In this document: piece by piece, positions 24,407 through 32,848 of the stretch
Numbering within the stretch: the stretch's first letter is position 1
How the letters are laid out: the number at the start of each line of letters is the position of its first letter
Assembly (NCBI RefSeq): GCF_005280195.1
Contig: NZ_SZPR01000020.1
Span: 1-64,000, forward strand
DNA: 64,000 bases
Direction of reading: 5' to 3'
Source of the DNA: Streptomyces galbus
GTDB taxonomy: Bacteria; Actinomycetota; Actinomycetes; Streptomycetales; Streptomycetaceae
Translations under genes and position numbers: made by a program
The notes under the pieces: generated by a model
Told to the model about the DNA's origin: nothing
The model's database searches: none
What the model saw: only the letters and a program-made list of their open reading frames with translations

Positions 24407-24522
24407 CCGCAGCGACGGCCCGGGTGGCGTCCATATCCCGAAAAGGTCATGTGTAGAGGGCACCCATCTCCCTAGGCTGCGGGCAACGCGAGGCGCCCGC
24501 CCGCAGCCGAAGGAGCCGTGTC

Positions 24523-25743
24523 ATGACCGTCGCCCCGGAAACCGCCCGCCCCCGCGAAGCCGCCGCCCCGCCGCCGCTCGCCGCCCGCGCACGGACCGTC
24601 GGCGGGTCGCCGGTGCGTGACATCCTCGCCGTCACCGCACGCCCCGAGGTGATCAACTTCGCCGGCGGGCTGCCCGCCCCGGACGTCTTCGACCGGGCCG
24701 GGGTGGCCGCCGCCTTCCGGTACGTGCTCGACGAACTCCCCGCGCAGGCCCTGCAGTACGCCACCACCGAGGGCGAACCCGCCCTGCGCGGCCTCCTCGC
24801 CGCCCGGCACACGGCCCGCGGACTCGCCACCGAGCCCGACGACCTGCTCGTCACCACCGGCTCCCAGCAGGCCCTCTCCCTCCTCGCCGGCGCGCTCCTC
24901 GACCCCGGCGACACCGTCCTCGTCGAGGAACCCTGCTACCTCGCCGCCCTCCAGGTCTTCGGCCTCGCCGGCGCCCGCGTCCTCGCCGTCCCCGGCGACG
25001 CCGACGGCCCCGACCCGGACGCCCTCGCCGGCCTCGTCACGCGCGAGCGGCCCAAGCTGCTCTACACCGTCCCCACCTTCCAGAACCCCACCGGCCGCAC
25101 CCTGCCCGCCGACCGCCGCGCCGCGCTCGCCGCCGTCGCCGCCCGCCACGGCCTGTGGATCGTCGAGGACGACCCGTACGGCGAACTGCGCTACGAGGGC
25201 GAGCGCGTGCCCTGGATCGCGGCCCACGACGACGCCCGCGACCGCACCGTGCTGCTCGGCTCCTTCTCCAAGGTCATGGCGCCCGGACTGCGCCTGGGCT
25301 GGCTGCGCGCCCCCGCCGAGCTGCGCCGCGCCTGCGCCGTCGCCAAGCAGGCCGCCGACCTGCACACCCCGACCGTGAACCAGCTCGCCGCCGCGCGCTA
25401 CCTCACGGAGTACGACCTCGACGCGCACGTCGCCAGGGTGGCCGGCGTCTACCGCGAGCGCCGGGACGCCATGCTCGCCGCCCTGCCCGGCGCGCTCCCC
25501 GAGGGCTCCACCTGGAACCGCCCCGAGGGCGGCATGTTCCTCTGGGCGCGGCTGCCGGAGCCGTACGACACCACCGCGCTGCTGCCCCGGGTCGTCGCGG
25601 AGAACGTGGCCTACGTCCCCGGCGCGCCCTTCTACGCCGGCGCCCCCGACCCGGCCACGCTGCGGCTGTGCTTCGTCACCCAGACCCCGGAGGAGATCAC
25701 GAAGGGCCTGCGCCGCCTGGGCCGCGGCCTGCTGGGGGGCTGA
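24523..25743 (+). CDS. PLP-dependent aminotransferase class I/II (LysN/2-aminoadipate type)
   Basis: A 406-residue fold-type I aminotransferase. PLP-lysine K250 lies in GSFSKVMAPGLRLGW; other anchors are LQYATTEGEPALR, TGSQQALSLL, PTFQNPTG and VEDDPYGELRY. The YATTEG and GSFSK patterns place it near 2-aminoadipate/valine-pyruvate-type aminotransferases and the aminotransferase domain of MocR proteins, but no helix-turn-helix is present. Amino acid substrate not determined. Start ATG 24523 with GGAGCCGTGTC upstream. Confidence 0.85.
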   Translation: MTVAPETARPREAAAPPPLAARARTVGGSPVRDILAVTARPEVINFAGGLPAPDVFDRAGVAAAFRYVLDELPAQALQYATTEGEPALRGLLAARHTARGLATEPDDLLVTTGSQQALSLLAGALLDPGDTVLVEEPCYLAALQVFGLAGARVLAVPGDADGPDPDALAGLVTRERPKLLYTVPTFQNPTGRTLPADRRAALAAVAARHGLWIVEDDPYGELRYEGERVPWIAAHDDARDRTVLLGSFSKVMAPGLRLGWLRAPAELRRACAVAKQAADLHTPTVNQLAAARYLTEYDLDAHVARVAGVYRERRDAMLAALPGALPEGSTWNRPEGGMFLWARLPEPYDTTALLPRVVAENVAYVPGAPFYAGAPDPATLRLCFVTQTPEEITKGLRRLGRGLLGG

Positions 25744-25745
25744 TC

Positions 25746-25759
25746 GCCCAGGGGTGGGC
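25746..25759. terminator. Small hairpin between convergent genes
   Basis: GCCCA-GGGG-TGGGC forms a short 5-base-pair hairpin exactly in the 16-base gap between the convergent aminotransferase and DUF4253 genes. The short stem makes terminator function uncertain. Confidence 0.35.
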
Positions 25760-26551
25760 TCAATCCCACCAGAAGGTCCAGGCGTGCTCGCCGACCAGCC
25801 CCTCGGCGTAGGCGTCGAGCGTGCCCGGGCCGCTCTGCAGGACGTTGTCCGGGCAGAACGCGAAGTGCTCCGCCGCCACCTGCGCGGCCTCCGTGGGGGT
25901 GGCCGGCGGAGCGGCGACGGACGCGACCAGGACGTCGAAGCCGAGGCCGACGACGCGCAGCCCGAAGCGGTCCTCCCAGGTGCGCAGCACGGCGCACAGC
26001 CGCGCGACGTCGTTCTCGTGGTTCAGCGGGCCCGTCCAGCCGACGGCCGCGGGTATGTCGGCGCTGCGGCGGGCGGACACCAGGGCCAGGTGCGGGTCCT
26101 TGAACCAGGAGGGGCACTCGGCGGACAGCCCGTCGGCGATCTCCGCGGCCCGCACGTCCGGCGTGGCGGTGGCCCCGGGCCTGCTCTCACCGAGCCCGGG
26201 CCAGGCCTCGTCCTCGGCGGCGCACTCCTCCCAGTACTCGGCCAGCACCTCGTCCGGGTCGTGGTCCCCCGGGTACGACACCTCGCCGGGCCGCAGCTCC
26301 CAGCCCTCGGGCCCGCCCTGCGACCCGCCGAGGTCCACGAGCACGGGCAGCAGCCCCGCCCGCGCCGCGGGCCCGCCGAGCGCGCTCCAGGTGCCGGGCG
26401 CGGCCGACTTGTCGGCGTGCCACAACAGGGGCTCGTGCCACGGCCCGTCCTCCGTGACGTCGACGAGCCGCCCCGGCGGGAGCCGGAGCCCGAGCGAGCG
26501 GCCACTCGGATCGGTGGCCAGGAGGGGCAGCGGATTGGGAAGAGTCGCCAT
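25760..26551 (-). CDS. DUF4253 domain protein
   Basis: A 263-residue cytoplasmic protein of unknown function. The C-terminal part (about residues 165-263) carries the DUF4253 pattern: LCAVLRTWEDRFGLRVVGLG, then EHFAFCPDNVLQ and the closing W-x-FWWD. The N-terminal half is divergent and acidic. DUF4253 proteins occur widely in Streptomyces and some are linked to polymorphic toxin immunity; nothing here shows that. Start ATG 26551, the first Met before the conserved-looking region. Confidence 0.8.
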   Translation of the reverse strand: MATLPNPLPLLATDPSGRSLGLRLPPGRLVDVTEDGPWHEPLLWHADKSAAPGTWSALGGPAARAGLLPVLVDLGGSQGGPEGWELRPGEVSYPGDHDPDEVLAEYWEECAAEDEAWPGLGESRPGATATPDVRAAEIADGLSAECPSWFKDPHLALVSARRSADIPAAVGWTGPLNHENDVARLCAVLRTWEDRFGLRVVGLGFDVLVASVAAPPATPTEAAQVAAEHFAFCPDNVLQSGPGTLDAYAEGLVGEHAWTFWWD

Positions 26552-26598
26552 GCCGCCGACTGTAGGGGGACCCACTGACAACGGGCCGCCCGCGCGGG

Positions 26599-26790
26599 TC
26601 ACTTCACGGCGTGGGCGAGGAAGTCGGTCCAGGTGGCGGGGGTGATGTGGAGGGTGGGGGCGTGGTGGTCCTGGGCGGTCTTGGAGTCGCGGACGTGGAT
26701 GGTGTGGGGGGTGACGGCGACTTCGAGGCACTGGCCGCCGTCGCTGCCGCTGTAGGTCGACTTGAACCACTGAAGCGCTTCGCTGTTCAT
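26599..26790 (-). CDS. DUF397 domain protein
   Basis: A 63-residue protein with the DUF397 signature: WFKSTYSGSDGGQCLEVA at the N-terminus, VRDSK in the middle and WTDFLAHAV at the end. DUF397 proteins are almost always paired with an XRE regulator and an ATP-binding protein in Streptomyces, the same gene logic as the developmental abaA and bldB/whiJ-type loci. It overlaps the stop of the upstream XRE gene by 4 bases (ATGA), so it is translationally coupled. Confidence 0.92.
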   Translation of the reverse strand: MNSEALQWFKSTYSGSDGGQCLEVAVTPHTIHVRDSKTAQDHHAPTLHITPATWTDFLAHAVK

Positions 26791-27614
26791 CGCTCTCCTA
26801 GCAGGCGGTCGAGCAGGCGCAGCGAATCCTGGGTGGTCATGGCCTGCGTCCGCAGCATCGCATATCTGCGCGCGAGGATGGATACCTCGTCCGGGCTGGA
26901 GACCCACTGGCTTCCGCGCTGCGATTCGGTGTAGGCCACGTGCTGGTGGTCCGGTGTTTCAAGGAGCGTGAAGGGACCGTCCAGCCCGGCGTGCATCGGG
27001 CTGTCGAGCGGGAGGATCTGGAGCGACAGATTGGGCAGCGAGGAACAGTTACGCAGGTGCCGGAGCTGCTCCCTGTAAGTCTCCTCGGTGCCGATCCGCA
27101 GATGGAGAACCGGCTCCCAGAGCATGAAGCTCAGCGTCGGCGGACACCTGCGCTGCAAAATCTCCTGGCGGTCGAGCCGCAGCCGCAGGACGGTCTCCAA
27201 TTCGCCCTCGACGTACGCCGGGATGCGGTTGAGCAACACGCACCGGGCGAACGCAGCCGTCTGGAGCAGGCCCGGGATGACGGCGTTGTCGTAGAACGAC
27301 AGCGCAATGGCAACGCGCTCCTGCTCCATGTACTCCTCGGCCCATAACGGGAACTGGTCGATGTCCGGGAGGTTGGCGACGCCGGTGGACAGCAGGCCCT
27401 TGGTCTGGAGGATCTCGTCGAGGAGGTGGGCGAGGTCGGACTTGAGGGAACGGCGGCCCTGTTCGATGGAGGCGATCGTCTCCTCGTCCAGGCGGACCAT
27501 CTCGCCGAGGGCGCTCTGGGTGAGGCCGGCGGCCCGGCGAGCGGTGCCGAGTTGGCGGCCGAGCATCTTCATGGAGGAGAGGTTCTTCTTCGGCGGGAGC
27601 TTCCTGGCGTTCAT
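26787..27614 (-). CDS. XRE-family regulator with DUF5753 domain (WhiJ-like), with a TTA codon
   Basis: A 275-residue regulator: N-terminal helix-turn-helix (LGRQLGTARRAAGLTQSALGEMV through SIEQGRRS, about 18-56) and the C-terminal DUF5753 domain (WAEEYMEQER through LLQTAAFAR, LRLDRQEIL and ALDGPFTLLE-like block). It probably acts with the DUF397 partner to repress nearby genes. Leu90 is encoded by TTA (27347-27345), so bldA may control its synthesis. The ATG at 27614 is used; an in-frame ATG 12 bases upstream is also possible. It is divergent from the ATP-binding protein gene, completing the common trio. Confidence 0.9.
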   Translation of the reverse strand: MNARKLPPKKNLSSMKMLGRQLGTARRAAGLTQSALGEMVRLDEETIASIEQGRRSLKSDLAHLLDEILQTKGLLSTGVANLPDIDQFPLWAEEYMEQERVAIALSFYDNAVIPGLLQTAAFARCVLLNRIPAYVEGELETVLRLRLDRQEILQRRCPPTLSFMLWEPVLHLRIGTEETYREQLRHLRNCSSLPNLSLQILPLDSPMHAGLDGPFTLLETPDHQHVAYTESQRGSQWVSSPDEVSILARRYAMLRTQAMTTQDSLRLLDRLLGER

Positions 27615-27703
27615 GGTGGGTCCCATCCCCCGAGGCATCCGTACGCGACCCGGTAGGAACCCGTACAAAAATTCCGTACGGGTTCACCGAGTGATCCACG
27701 GTA

Positions 27704-28141
27704 GTGACGGTGAGCGACAGTCGTCCTGTGAACGAGACGATCCAACTCCCGCCGCTGAGGCAGAGGTTCTTCCGACGGGAGCGCAGGTCCGTGCCGCGGG
27801 CGCGGAGGTTCGCGGACGAGACGCTGACGGGCTGGGGCCTGGCCGGGTGGGAGCGGACCGGGGACGTGTTGCTGTGCGTGAGCGAGCTGGTGACGAACGC
27901 GGTGGTCCACGGGGTGCCGCCGGGACGGCAGTTGCTGGTGTTCCTCAGGTGGGACGGCAGGGTGCTGCACGTCGAGGTCCATGACAGTGGCGGCGGCGAA
28001 CCGCGTGCGAGGGACGGGAAGCCCTGCGACGAGGGCGGCCGGGGCCTGCTGCTGGTGACGCTGCTCAGCGACAAGTGGGGCGTGCGGCAGCGGGAGTTCG
28101 GCAAGGCGGTGTGGTGCGAGTTCGCGTCCGACTCAGGCTGA
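27704..28141 (+). CDS. ATP-binding protein, RsbW/anti-sigma kinase-like
   Basis: A 145-residue GHKL-fold protein (HATPase_c_2). The N box is LLCVSELVTNAVVHG, the G1 box VEVHDSGGG and the G2 box GGRGLLLVTLLSDKWG. Relatives include anti-sigma serine kinases, but orphan copies beside XRE/DUF397 pairs in Streptomyces have unknown partners. The start is GTG 27704 or GTG 27710; no strong ribosome binding site decides. Its 3' end overlaps the end of the convergent DUF6177 gene by 9 bases. Confidence 0.85.
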   Translation: MTVSDSRPVNETIQLPPLRQRFFRRERRSVPRARRFADETLTGWGLAGWERTGDVLLCVSELVTNAVVHGVPPGRQLLVFLRWDGRVLHVEVHDSGGGEPRARDGKPCDEGGRGLLLVTLLSDKWGVRQREFGKAVWCEFASDSG

Positions 28142-29521
28142 CGTGAGGTGGGCTGTGAGCCTGCGGAGTTGTGTCCAGGGGTCGGTGTCGGGGCTGTCGG
28201 CGAAGAGGTAGTGCAGGGCCGGGGCGCTGGGGCGGCCGAGTCGGCGAGGGGGCGTGGGGAGGGGCGGGCGGCCGGCGTGGGCGAGGCCCACGGAGTGCAC
28301 GTCCCGTGCTCCGAGAGTGAACGACAAGGGCACGGGCGGGACTTCGAGCCCCGGCACGAACGTCAGGTCCGAGCGTCCCGGCTGGAGGGTGGTGAGCATC
28401 GTCGTGAGGCGGTGCTCGGTCACTAGGAGTTCCGCGACGGATTCGACGGCGTCGCTCGGCACGTCCGTGGGGGAGGCGTATCCCAGGCTGAGGGTGACGT
28501 CCTGGGCGACACCGGCCGTCGTGCGCGAGACGCGCAGGGTGGCGATGCCCGGGCGGTCCGGTTGGCCGATCGCCACAACGTGCGTCGGGGCGGGTGCGCG
28601 GGTCCGGGCGAGGTCCGTGAGCTGTGCCGGTGACCAGGGGAGGTTGACGGGTTCCGCGGTACTCCAGCCGACGGGTGGCGCGCCGGTCAGGTGGTGCCAG
28701 GCTGCGTCCAGGCCCAGGCCGATCGTGAGGTCGGCGTCGGGGGCGTGGACGGTGCGGAAGGTGAGGGTGAGCCGACGTTCGGAGGTGGCCGCGGGCACGG
28801 GCGGCTCGGTGCCGGCCGCAGCTGTGAACGTGCCGTCCCGCCAAGCGAGCCGAATGCCGGACAAGCCGTCGTGATAGCCGCCTTGCGGGTCCTGCACGAC
28901 CCACCGGTTGGGGGAGCCGCCGAGGGCGCGGCGCAACGGGAGTGTCAGTCGGGTGTGCGGCGGGGTGACCAGGTGCAGCGCGCGGTTCGCCGCGATGGCG
29001 GTCCGGAGCGTGTCGGCGAGCCGGGTGGTGAGGGGCAGGACGGGACGGTCGGAGAGGACGACGGCCGTCGACTCCGTCAGGACGTCGACGGAGGCCGCGA
29101 AGCCGTCAGGACGGGCGGCGTCGGTACGGTCCTGGTCCCCTGGTATCTCGACGGCGCGGGTCGTCGCCGTGTGCCGGGGCCACACCGTGCCACCGAGCAG
29201 GGTCGTCAGGCGTCCGCCGACCGAGCCCGCGAGTGCCGTCGCCTCCGGTACGGCGGAGGAGGCGCGGGTCTCCGTCCACCAATAGGGGAGCGGGGGAGCA
29301 GTGACCTCCGGGCCGAGCAGGCGTTCCGCTTCACCCGGGGTGTGGACGAGCAGCGGTGCGTCGACGGCGACGAGAGGCACGCCGTCCGGGCTGCACAGCT
29401 GAACGACTCCTCCACTGTGGTCCTCGGTCAGGCTCAGCCCAGGCCCACCGGCGAAGAACCCGACCAGCAGCGAGCGCGGGTCCGGCATCTTGGGGGTGAG
29501 CACGATGACGTCTTGGGCCAC
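28133..29521 (-). CDS. DUF6177 family protein, last gene of the toxin operon
   Basis: A 462-residue cytoplasmic protein that I recognise as DUF6177, found in Streptomyces together with DUF6507 proteins and type VII-type effector loci. The N-terminus starts DVIVLTPKMPDPRSLLVGF; FTYWWTE-type and LVTEHRLTTMLTTLQPGR blocks lie further on. There is no signal peptide, membrane helix or enzyme motif that I can see. By position it may be a chaperone or adaptor for the effector, but this is inference. It follows the immunity gene by 63 bases on the same strand. Confidence 0.65.
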   Translation of the reverse strand: MAQDVIVLTPKMPDPRSLLVGFFAGGPGLSLTEDHSGGVVQLCSPDGVPLVAVDAPLLVHTPGEAERLLGPEVTAPPLPYWWTETRASSAVPEATALAGSVGGRLTTLLGGTVWPRHTATTRAVEIPGDQDRTDAARPDGFAASVDVLTESTAVVLSDRPVLPLTTRLADTLRTAIAANRALHLVTPPHTRLTLPLRRALGGSPNRWVVQDPQGGYHDGLSGIRLAWRDGTFTAAAGTEPPVPAATSERRLTLTFRTVHAPDADLTIGLGLDAAWHHLTGAPPVGWSTAEPVNLPWSPAQLTDLARTRAPAPTHVVAIGQPDRPGIATLRVSRTTAGVAQDVTLSLGYASPTDVPSDAVESVAELLVTEHRLTTMLTTLQPGRSDLTFVPGLEVPPVPLSFTLGARDVHSVGLAHAGRPPLPTPPRRLGRPSAPALHYLFADSPDTDPWTQLRRLTAHLTSA

Positions 29522-29584
29522 GCGGGTGCCTCAGTCCCTCTTTGTGTTCCGCTCGCTTGCCTCTTACTTTCCACACCGTTGCCG

Positions 29585-30457
29585 TCAGGTCGCGAACTCG
29601 CCGACCCAACTGCGCTGCAACAAGTGGAGGGGAAGGTATTCCGACTGGACCTCGATGGGGCGGCCGGCGTCATAGGCGAGGCACGCGATGGCAAGGGGGG
29701 CAAGGGCAACGTCCCCTGCACTGGTCTCCTGTCGCTCTTCCACGTCTGCTGTCCAGTAGTCCTTGTGCAGTTGGACAGCCTGTGCGAGAGCTTCGTTGAA
29801 CGTGACGGGGTCCCGACTGATGAAGCGGAAGAAGAGATTGACCGGCGGGTAGAGAAGCTTGAGCATCATCTCCCGATCGACGAACTGGAGTCGATCCGGG
29901 TCGGTACCGTCGAATGCGGCGGTCAGCTTCTCGCCCAAGCCCGGCCGCTCCAGCCAGTACGTCTGGAGGGCGTCAACCCAGTGATAGACGTATTCCTCAA
30001 ACACCGCACCCGAGGCCCGTAGGGTCTCGACCGGCACGTGGCTCAGCTGGGTCATCCTCGCCTGGTCACGGCAGATGACCGCCAACCAGAAGGCGTCGAG
30101 CCAGGTACCGGCGTCCACGAAGTGAGTGACGCCGACGGCGGGGATGGTTCGCACCTCATGGCCGATCATGCACTGAACAGTCGAGCCCTGGGGTGCGAGA
30201 GCTGAGGAGAACAGGGCTGAGCCGATCTGCATGGCCATGACCCAGGACTCCCACGTCTCGAGTTTGTCCGCGGTGGGGTCGCTGCGGCACTGCGACTTAG
30301 CGGTGCCCACAGCATTGGCGAACGTCAACCCGAAACTGCTGGGGTGAGCCTCCAACTGCTCCACGCGCTTGAGCGTGCGCTCGTTACGTACCTTGCGGAG
30401 CCTGTCGGGATCGGGGTGGCTGGCATCGAGGGCCGGCCGGGTGATCGTCGTCGGCAT
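29585..30457 (-). CDS. Immunity 49 family protein
   Basis: A 290-residue, mostly helical cytoplasmic protein of the Imm49 family of polymorphic toxin immunity proteins. The diagnostic C-terminal pattern is LAPLAIACLAYDAGRPIEV, then SEYLPLHLLQRSWVGEF. It lies 12 bases downstream of the toxin gene, the usual place for a cognate immunity gene, and should protect the producer from the toxin's C-terminal domain. Its GC content is visibly lower than that of the surrounding genes, in line with exchange together with the toxin tip. Confidence 0.85.
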   Translation of the reverse strand: MPTTITRPALDASHPDPDRLRKVRNERTLKRVEQLEAHPSSFGLTFANAVGTAKSQCRSDPTADKLETWESWVMAMQIGSALFSSALAPQGSTVQCMIGHEVRTIPAVGVTHFVDAGTWLDAFWLAVICRDQARMTQLSHVPVETLRASGAVFEEYVYHWVDALQTYWLERPGLGEKLTAAFDGTDPDRLQFVDREMMLKLLYPPVNLFFRFISRDPVTFNEALAQAVQLHKDYWTADVEERQETSAGDVALAPLAIACLAYDAGRPIEVQSEYLPLHLLQRSWVGEFAT

Positions 30458-30469
30458 GGCGCCACTCCC

Positions 30470-32848
30470 TCAGTTGGTGATGTCGAACTGCTTCATCCGG
30501 TAGCCAGCGTACTGAGCGCCGTGCGCATCAGCCTTGACGAGGACGTAGTCCACTTTGCCCTGGTCGAGTGCCGTACCGAGATCGTCCGCCAACTGGCGTT
30601 CGGCGTCGGCCTCGTCGAACATGCCTCTGTCTTCGTACCTCTCAGCTCGCTGTTGCATCTCGTAAAGGATCGTTTCGAAGTACTCCCGCGACCCCTGAGT
30701 CACCATTCGGCCGTCGAGACCTTTCCGTACGCCGAGCCTGGCTCTGAGTGATCCCTTCGCCTCGACAACGACATATCTGCCGCCCGGTCTCCGGTAGATC
30801 TGATCGAACCGGTTGTTCCCGAACGCCCCGTCGTCCACGCGGACGGCGTCGGGATAGTGCTCCGGTACCGCGTGCTGCTCTGCGACCGTTTCGCCGAACA
30901 GCTCGCTCTGCCGGTTCATGTCCGCATGCAGTGGCGAGTGCTCCGCGTCCGCCCGCTGCATGGCTTCGGCGAGCTCGTCCGTGCGGTGAACCGCGTATGC
31001 CTTCTCCGCCGCTTCCATCTTCTTTTCCGCCGCCTGGTCGAGGGCGATCGCCTCGTTCCGCTTGGCCGCCTGTCCGTCCAAATGGTGCAGGATGTCATGG
31101 TTGACGGCGGATCGTTGCCCCGTTACGGGGTCATTGTGCAGATAACGCTCTGCGACGGGTGGTGGCAGGTCGTCCTTGAGTATCCATTGAGAGGGGTTGT
31201 CCGGGTCAGGTACGAGCTGGGGCAACTCCTGCCCGAACCCCCCACTGGACGAAGTGGACCGACGGTATCCGTTGGACCGGTAATGCTCCCTGAACCACTG
31301 TGGATCATTGTTCGCTCGCTCGACCTGCTGTCGCATGATCTCGCGCGGCTCCAGCGGGTCATGGCCTGCGGAGTGCGGGGATCCCGGGCCACCGCTGCCC
31401 GTGTGTCCGCCCACCGACTGCCCGTGCGTTCCTGCATCGGCAGCTCCGTTGGCCCCAGCGGACCTGGCGCCGACGCCGACCGGCTGCTGGGCGTCGTTTG
31501 CCGCAGCGCCCAGCGTGGACCGGTCATGGGCAGACGGTTCGTGGGCCGCCTCCCCCGCGTGCTGGCGGATCGTTCCGTCCGCGTTCAGGACGTCGCCCGT
31601 CCTCGTGTCGAGGTAGACGCGGTGGCCCGCGTCGTCGACCAGTTCCGCGGCGTGTTCCGGGATCGCGGGCGGGCGTTCCGCCAGGGGTGCGTCGGGCAGG
31701 GCGTACGTGGCGCCCGTGCGCAGGTCCTTGAGCTTGCTGAACGCGTCGCCGACCTTGACGAAGGCGAACTTGCCCGCCTTGCCGGCGTACGTCATGGGGT
31801 CGATGGCCCGGCCGACCTTGCCCACGACCGACAGGGTGCGGGCGGCGGCGCCCGTCCTGGCCGCACCGGAGGCCGCCGAGCCCGCGCCCTCCGTGCCGAG
31901 GACCGTGAGCACGTTGAACGTGACGGCGCCGGCCGCGCGGGCGGGGTTGGTCTGCCACGTGTCCCACGCGACCAGGCCCTTGACCATCCCCTTGTGCGCC
32001 TCGCGCGACTCACGCAGCCACGCGGGCTGCCGGTCTGCGGGCACCAGCCACCACGTGCCGAACGTCGCCGACGTCAGCGCGGACGCCGTGCCGAGCTTGG
32101 CCAGGTTCTTCCACGCCTCGCCCGCCGCGTGCGAGCCGTCCGAGCCGAACAGCGTGCCCACCCCGTGGATCGTGCCGATCACGCCGTCGGTCCAGATGCC
32201 CTCCCACACCTGCCCGGCCTCGTGGCGGAGCCAGCCCCAGCCCTCGTACTCCCGCTCGGCCGGGGCACCCCACGGGGTCTGCCGGGCGTGGTCGAGGTCG
32301 TCGGCGCGGTAGCCGTACATGCTGTCGCCGTGCGAGCCGTCGTCGACGGTGAGCTTCTGCCCGCCGATCAGCCCCATGATCTTGTTGTAGGCCCGCCGCT
32401 CGGCGGCCTGGAACGCGGCGACCGCGTGGTTGACCTCCCGCCACAGCGCGTTGTTGCGGTCGACCTTGTCCTGATCCTTGCGCCAGTCCTCGTCCCCGCT
32501 CACCGAGGCGACGAACGCCGTCGCGTCCGCCTTCAGCGTCTCCAGCCGGTCGACCAGCGGCTGCACCTCGGCGCTGTACTCGGACAGGGCCGACACGACC
32601 TTCTCCAGGTCGTCGGCGAACGCGTCCGACTTCGCCCGCACCGGCTCCGTCGAGGACAGCAAGTCCCCCGCCTCCGGAGCGTGGTAGACGGCCCCCAGCC
32701 CCTGGAACGTGGTGTGGATGTCCGCACCCGACGCCCTGAACTGCGCCGCGTTCGCCGTCAGCAGCATCACGTCGACGTCCAGCGTGGACAGGTCCCCGAT
32801 GAAGTGCGGAATGCCCGACGGGTCGATCAGCGTCGCCCCGTCGCTCAC
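30470..32848 (-). CDS. Polymorphic toxin with N-terminal ESX-like region and C-terminal PD-(D/E)XK nuclease-like domain
   Basis: A 792-residue protein without signal peptide. Residues 1-160 are helical and ESX/WXG-like, as in type VII effectors; 160-400 contain W-rich (WGAPAEREYEGWGWLRH) and small hydrophobic segments; 400-430 hold the YLDTRTGDVLNADGT-type linker seen in polymorphic toxins; 430-520 are Gly/Ser/His-rich. The C-terminal 150 residues look like a restriction-endonuclease fold: an upstream Glu-bearing helix (SELFGETVAEQH), D682 (FDQIY) and E696-x-K698 (VVVEAKG). The likely action is DNA or RNA cleavage. The GTG start overlaps the DUF6507 stop (GTGA), and the immunity gene follows. 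Confidence 0.75.
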   Translation of the reverse strand: MSDGATLIDPSGIPHFIGDLSTLDVDVMLLTANAAQFRASGADIHTTFQGLGAVYHAPEAGDLLSSTEPVRAKSDAFADDLEKVVSALSEYSAEVQPLVDRLETLKADATAFVASVSGDEDWRKDQDKVDRNNALWREVNHAVAAFQAAERRAYNKIMGLIGGQKLTVDDGSHGDSMYGYRADDLDHARQTPWGAPAEREYEGWGWLRHEAGQVWEGIWTDGVIGTIHGVGTLFGSDGSHAAGEAWKNLAKLGTASALTSATFGTWWLVPADRQPAWLRESREAHKGMVKGLVAWDTWQTNPARAAGAVTFNVLTVLGTEGAGSAASGAARTGAAARTLSVVGKVGRAIDPMTYAGKAGKFAFVKVGDAFSKLKDLRTGATYALPDAPLAERPPAIPEHAAELVDDAGHRVYLDTRTGDVLNADGTIRQHAGEAAHEPSAHDRSTLGAAANDAQQPVGVGARSAGANGAADAGTHGQSVGGHTGSGGPGSPHSAGHDPLEPREIMRQQVERANNDPQWFREHYRSNGYRRSTSSSGGFGQELPQLVPDPDNPSQWILKDDLPPPVAERYLHNDPVTGQRSAVNHDILHHLDGQAAKRNEAIALDQAAEKKMEAAEKAYAVHRTDELAEAMQRADAEHSPLHADMNRQSELFGETVAEQHAVPEHYPDAVRVDDGAFGNNRFDQIYRRPGGRYVVVEAKGSLRARLGVRKGLDGRMVTQGSREYFETILYEMQQRAERYEDRGMFDEADAERQLADDLGTALDQGKVDYVLVKADAHGAQYAGYRMKQFDITN

